Shown here: positions 4,930 to 6,774 of the stretch, piece after piece
Layout of the letters: each line of letters opens with the position of its first letter
Numbering within the stretch: position 1 is the first letter of the stretch
NCBI GenBank assembly: GCA_022571135.1
Contig: JACZYK010000143.1
Coordinates: 1-6,774 of the forward strand
Source: Bacteroidota bacterium
Lineage (GTDB): Bacteria > Bacteroidota > Rhodothermia > Rhodothermales > UBA10348
Reading direction: 5' to 3'
Length of the DNA stretch: 6,774 bases
The notes under the pieces: model-generated
Database searches by the model: none
Told to the model about the DNA's origin: nothing
The model's input: the letters and a program-made list of their open reading frames with translations, nothing else
Program-made: the position numbers and the translations under genes

Positions 4930-6774
4930 ATGAACTCCCTCCGCTTCTTCAGCCGCCTGAGCGTCGTAACGCTTGCTGTACTATCGCTCGTCGTTTTCGC
5001 GTTAGATGTTCAAACGGCGATCGGCCAGCAACTGGATATGGAAAAATTCGAAGCGATGAAGCCTCGAAATATAGGCCCGGCCGGAATGAGTGGCCGAGTC
5101 ACGGCCATCGACGCCGTTCACAGCAATCCGGATATCATCTATGCCGGTACGGCCTCGGGAGGTCTCTGGCGCTCGACGAGCGGGGGCATTGACTGGGAGC
5201 CGATTTTCGACGAGGAGCCGGCGCACTCGATCGGAGCTATCGCCATCAACCAGTCGAACACGGATGTCGTCTGGGTAGGCACGGGAGAGGGAAATCCGCG
5301 AAACAGTATGTCGGCGGGCAACGGCCTCTACAAAACGATCGACGGAGGAACGACATGGAAGCATCTGGGATTCGATGAATCCCGCGCGATTCACAGAATT
5401 CTGCTGCACCCGAACGATCCGGACATAGCTTATATCGGGATTCTCGGGCCGGCCTGGGGAGAATCAGAAGAGAGAGGCGTTTTCAAGACCACCGACGGTG
5501 GCGCGACATTTGAGAAGGTTCTCTTCGTCAATGTCAAATCGGGAATCGGGGACATGGTGATGGATCCGTCGAATCCAGATCACCTGATCGCGGCGATGTG
5601 GGAATTTCGACGCTGGCCATGGTTCTTCAAGTCGGGTGGCGAAGGATCCGGGCTGTACGTGACCTACGACGGGGGCCGGAACTGGAAGCACCAGACGGAC
5701 GAAGACGGGCTTCCGAAGGGCGAACTCGGACGAATAGGTCTTGCGTTTTCAGAGAGCCATCCAGACGTTGCATACGCGCTGGTCGAGTCGAAGAAGAATG
5801 CGCTCTACCGCTCCACCGACGGCGGCGACAGATGGACGATGGTCAACGACAAACGCGAAGTGAGCAACCGGCCCTTCTATTACAATGACATCTTCGTAGA
5901 CCCGTCCAATGAAAATCGCGTCTACCATGTAGCCGGCAGGGTAAACGTCAGCGACGACGGAGGCCGCAGTTTCGAATCGCTGATGCAGAGTTACGGTCCG
6001 GCCGGGGTCCATCCCGACCACCACGCCTTCTGGATCGATCCGACGAACGAGAATTATATCATCGAGGGCAATGACGGTGGTCTCAACATCTCCCGGGACC
6101 GGGGAAGAACGTGGCGGTTCGTCGAGAATCTTCCGGTCGCGCAGTTCTATCACATCGATGTGGATATGGAATATCCGTACAACGTGATGGGGGGGATGCA
6201 GGACAACGGCTCCTGGGTCGGTCCGGCGTACGTCTGGAAAGCCGGTGGCATCCGGAACAGTTACTGGCAGGAAGTGGCCTTCGGAGACGGCTTCGACGTA
6301 TCGCCCGATCCGGAAAACTCCCGATTTGGCTACGCGATGAGCCAGGGCGGAAGTCTCAGACGTTACGACAAGTTTTCGGGCAACTCGAAATACATCAAAC
6401 CGCTTCATCCTCAAGGCGAAGTCCTCCGGTTCAACTGGAATGCGGCTTTCGCCCAGGATCCATTCGATGTGGCAACCATCTATTACGGCAGCCAGTTTTT
6501 GCACAAAAGCACGGATAAAGGGAGCAGCTGGGATTTGATCTCTTCCGACCTGACGACGAACGATCCGGAAAAGCAGAAACAGCTCGAAAGCGGCGGCCTG
6601 ACCTACGACGTGACTCAGGCCGAGAACTACACGACGATCGTGGCCATCGCCCCGAGTCCGCTTGAGCAAGGTGTGTTATGGGTCGGCACCGACGACGGTA
6701 ATGTCCAACTCACCCGGGACGGCGGAGCTACGTGGGAAAACATGGTTGGCAACATCCGGGATCTGACGCCCGGT
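4930..6774 (+). CDS. Exported Asp-box repeat protein, VPS10/sortilin-like beta-propeller, cut by the right window edge
   Basis: The frame is open to the last base: 615 residues seen, against roughly 1000 or more in relatives I recall. ATG 4930 is chosen because AGAAGG lies just upstream (4921-4926) and a signal peptide starts there (hydrophobic LSVVTLAVLSLVVFAL, residues 10-25, probable cleavage near 30-33). An in-frame ATG at 4882 would add 16 polar residues before it. Asp-box motifs (S/T-x-D-x-G-x-x-W/F) lie at residues 81-89 (degenerate), 135-143, 186-194, 244-252, 294-302, 340-348, 387-395, 526-534 and 594-602, interleaved with DPxNPD-type turns and GLY/ALYRST strands; this marks one or two many-bladed propellers of the sortilin/BNR type. 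The N-terminus KPRNIGPAGMSGRV is typical of the family. Such proteins are often annotated as glycosyl hydrolase, but no sialidase catalytic set is evident here, so enzyme activity is unproven. Expected in periplasm or outside the cell. Confidence 0.9.
   Translation, partial: MNSLRFFSRLSVVTLAVLSLVVFALDVQTAIGQQLDMEKFEAMKPRNIGPAGMSGRVTAIDAVHSNPDIIYAGTASGGLWRSTSGGIDWEPIFDEEPAHSIGAIAINQSNTDVVWVGTGEGNPRNSMSAGNGLYKTIDGGTTWKHLGFDESRAIHRILLHPNDPDIAYIGILGPAWGESEERGVFKTTDGGATFEKVLFVNVKSGIGDMVMDPSNPDHLIAAMWEFRRWPWFFKSGGEGSGLYVTYDGGRNWKHQTDEDGLPKGELGRIGLAFSESHPDVAYALVESKKNALYRSTDGGDRWTMVNDKREVSNRPFYYNDIFVDPSNENRVYHVAGRVNVSDDGGRSFESLMQSYGPAGVHPDHHAFWIDPTNENYIIEGNDGGLNISRDRGRTWRFVENLPVAQFYHIDVDMEYPYNVMGGMQDNGSWVGPAYVWKAGGIRNSYWQEVAFGDGFDVSPDPENSRFGYAMSQGGSLRRYDKFSGNSKYIKPLHPQGEVLRFNWNAAFAQDPFDVATIYYGSQFLHKSTDKGSSWDLISSDLTTNDPEKQKQLESGGLTYDVTQAENYTTIVAIAPSPLEQGVLWVGTDDGNVQLTRDGGATWENMVGNIRDLTPG

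Noticed and set aside
4776..5192. A 138-codon plus-strand frame overlapping the start of the Asp-box gene
   Set aside because: Most of it is an out-of-frame reading of the Asp-box gene; the upstream part has no signal, domain or ribosome site.
5749..6669. A 306-codon open frame on the minus strand opposite the Asp-box gene
   Set aside because: The plus frame has repeated Asp-box motifs and a continuous 615-codon read; the minus frame is its shadow, rich in Val, Arg and His without domains.

Overview
The window appears to join two unrelated pieces of DNA. Positions 1 to about 971 carry a tight same-strand cluster: the end of a hemerythrin-like protein, a DUF2249 protein, and the first ~67 codons of a multi-pass membrane protein. 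This arrangement is known from beta- and gammaproteobacteria with nitrate/nitric-oxide respiration. From about 972 to 6774 the content changes. There is an unknown minus-strand protein, a secreted protein ending in an outer-membrane beta-barrel, a Gfo/Idh/MocA oxidoreductase and a large secreted Asp-box (VPS10/sortilin-like) protein. From memory, this mix and the lack of clear Shine-Dalgarno sites suit the Rhodothermota/Balneolota or Gemmatimonadota. The taxonomic assignment is inference; no search was run.

Layout: 3-287 (+) hemerythrin-like, open at the left edge; 291-767 (+) DUF2249; 771-992 (+) membrane-protein fragment that loses family resemblance after codon 67; 934-1398 (-) N-terminal part of an unknown protein that loses coherence at the same place; 1399-1890 mostly non-coding, ending in a hairpin and a candidate promoter; 1891-3164 (+) outer-membrane-type gene broken by a one-base frameshift near 2211; about 3178-3229 terminator-like hairpins; 3283-4527 (+) oxidoreductase; 4537-4735 (-) a small gene that reads well only if one T is removed from a T5 run; 4930-6774 (+) Asp-box protein, open at the right edge.

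In the left part, the hemerythrin and DUF2249 genes are 3 bases apart and the membrane gene starts 3 bases later, so they probably form one transcript linked to NO/oxygen or denitrification physiology. In the right part the genes are separated by long gaps and show no obvious shared pathway. The barrel protein and the Asp-box protein are both exported; the oxidoreductase is cytoplasmic. I found no CRISPR array, tRNA, rRNA, insertion sequence or defence system. The most notable signals are the abrupt junction near 971-995, which may be an assembly chimera or a real recombination point, and two single-base reading-frame breaks in the right part.
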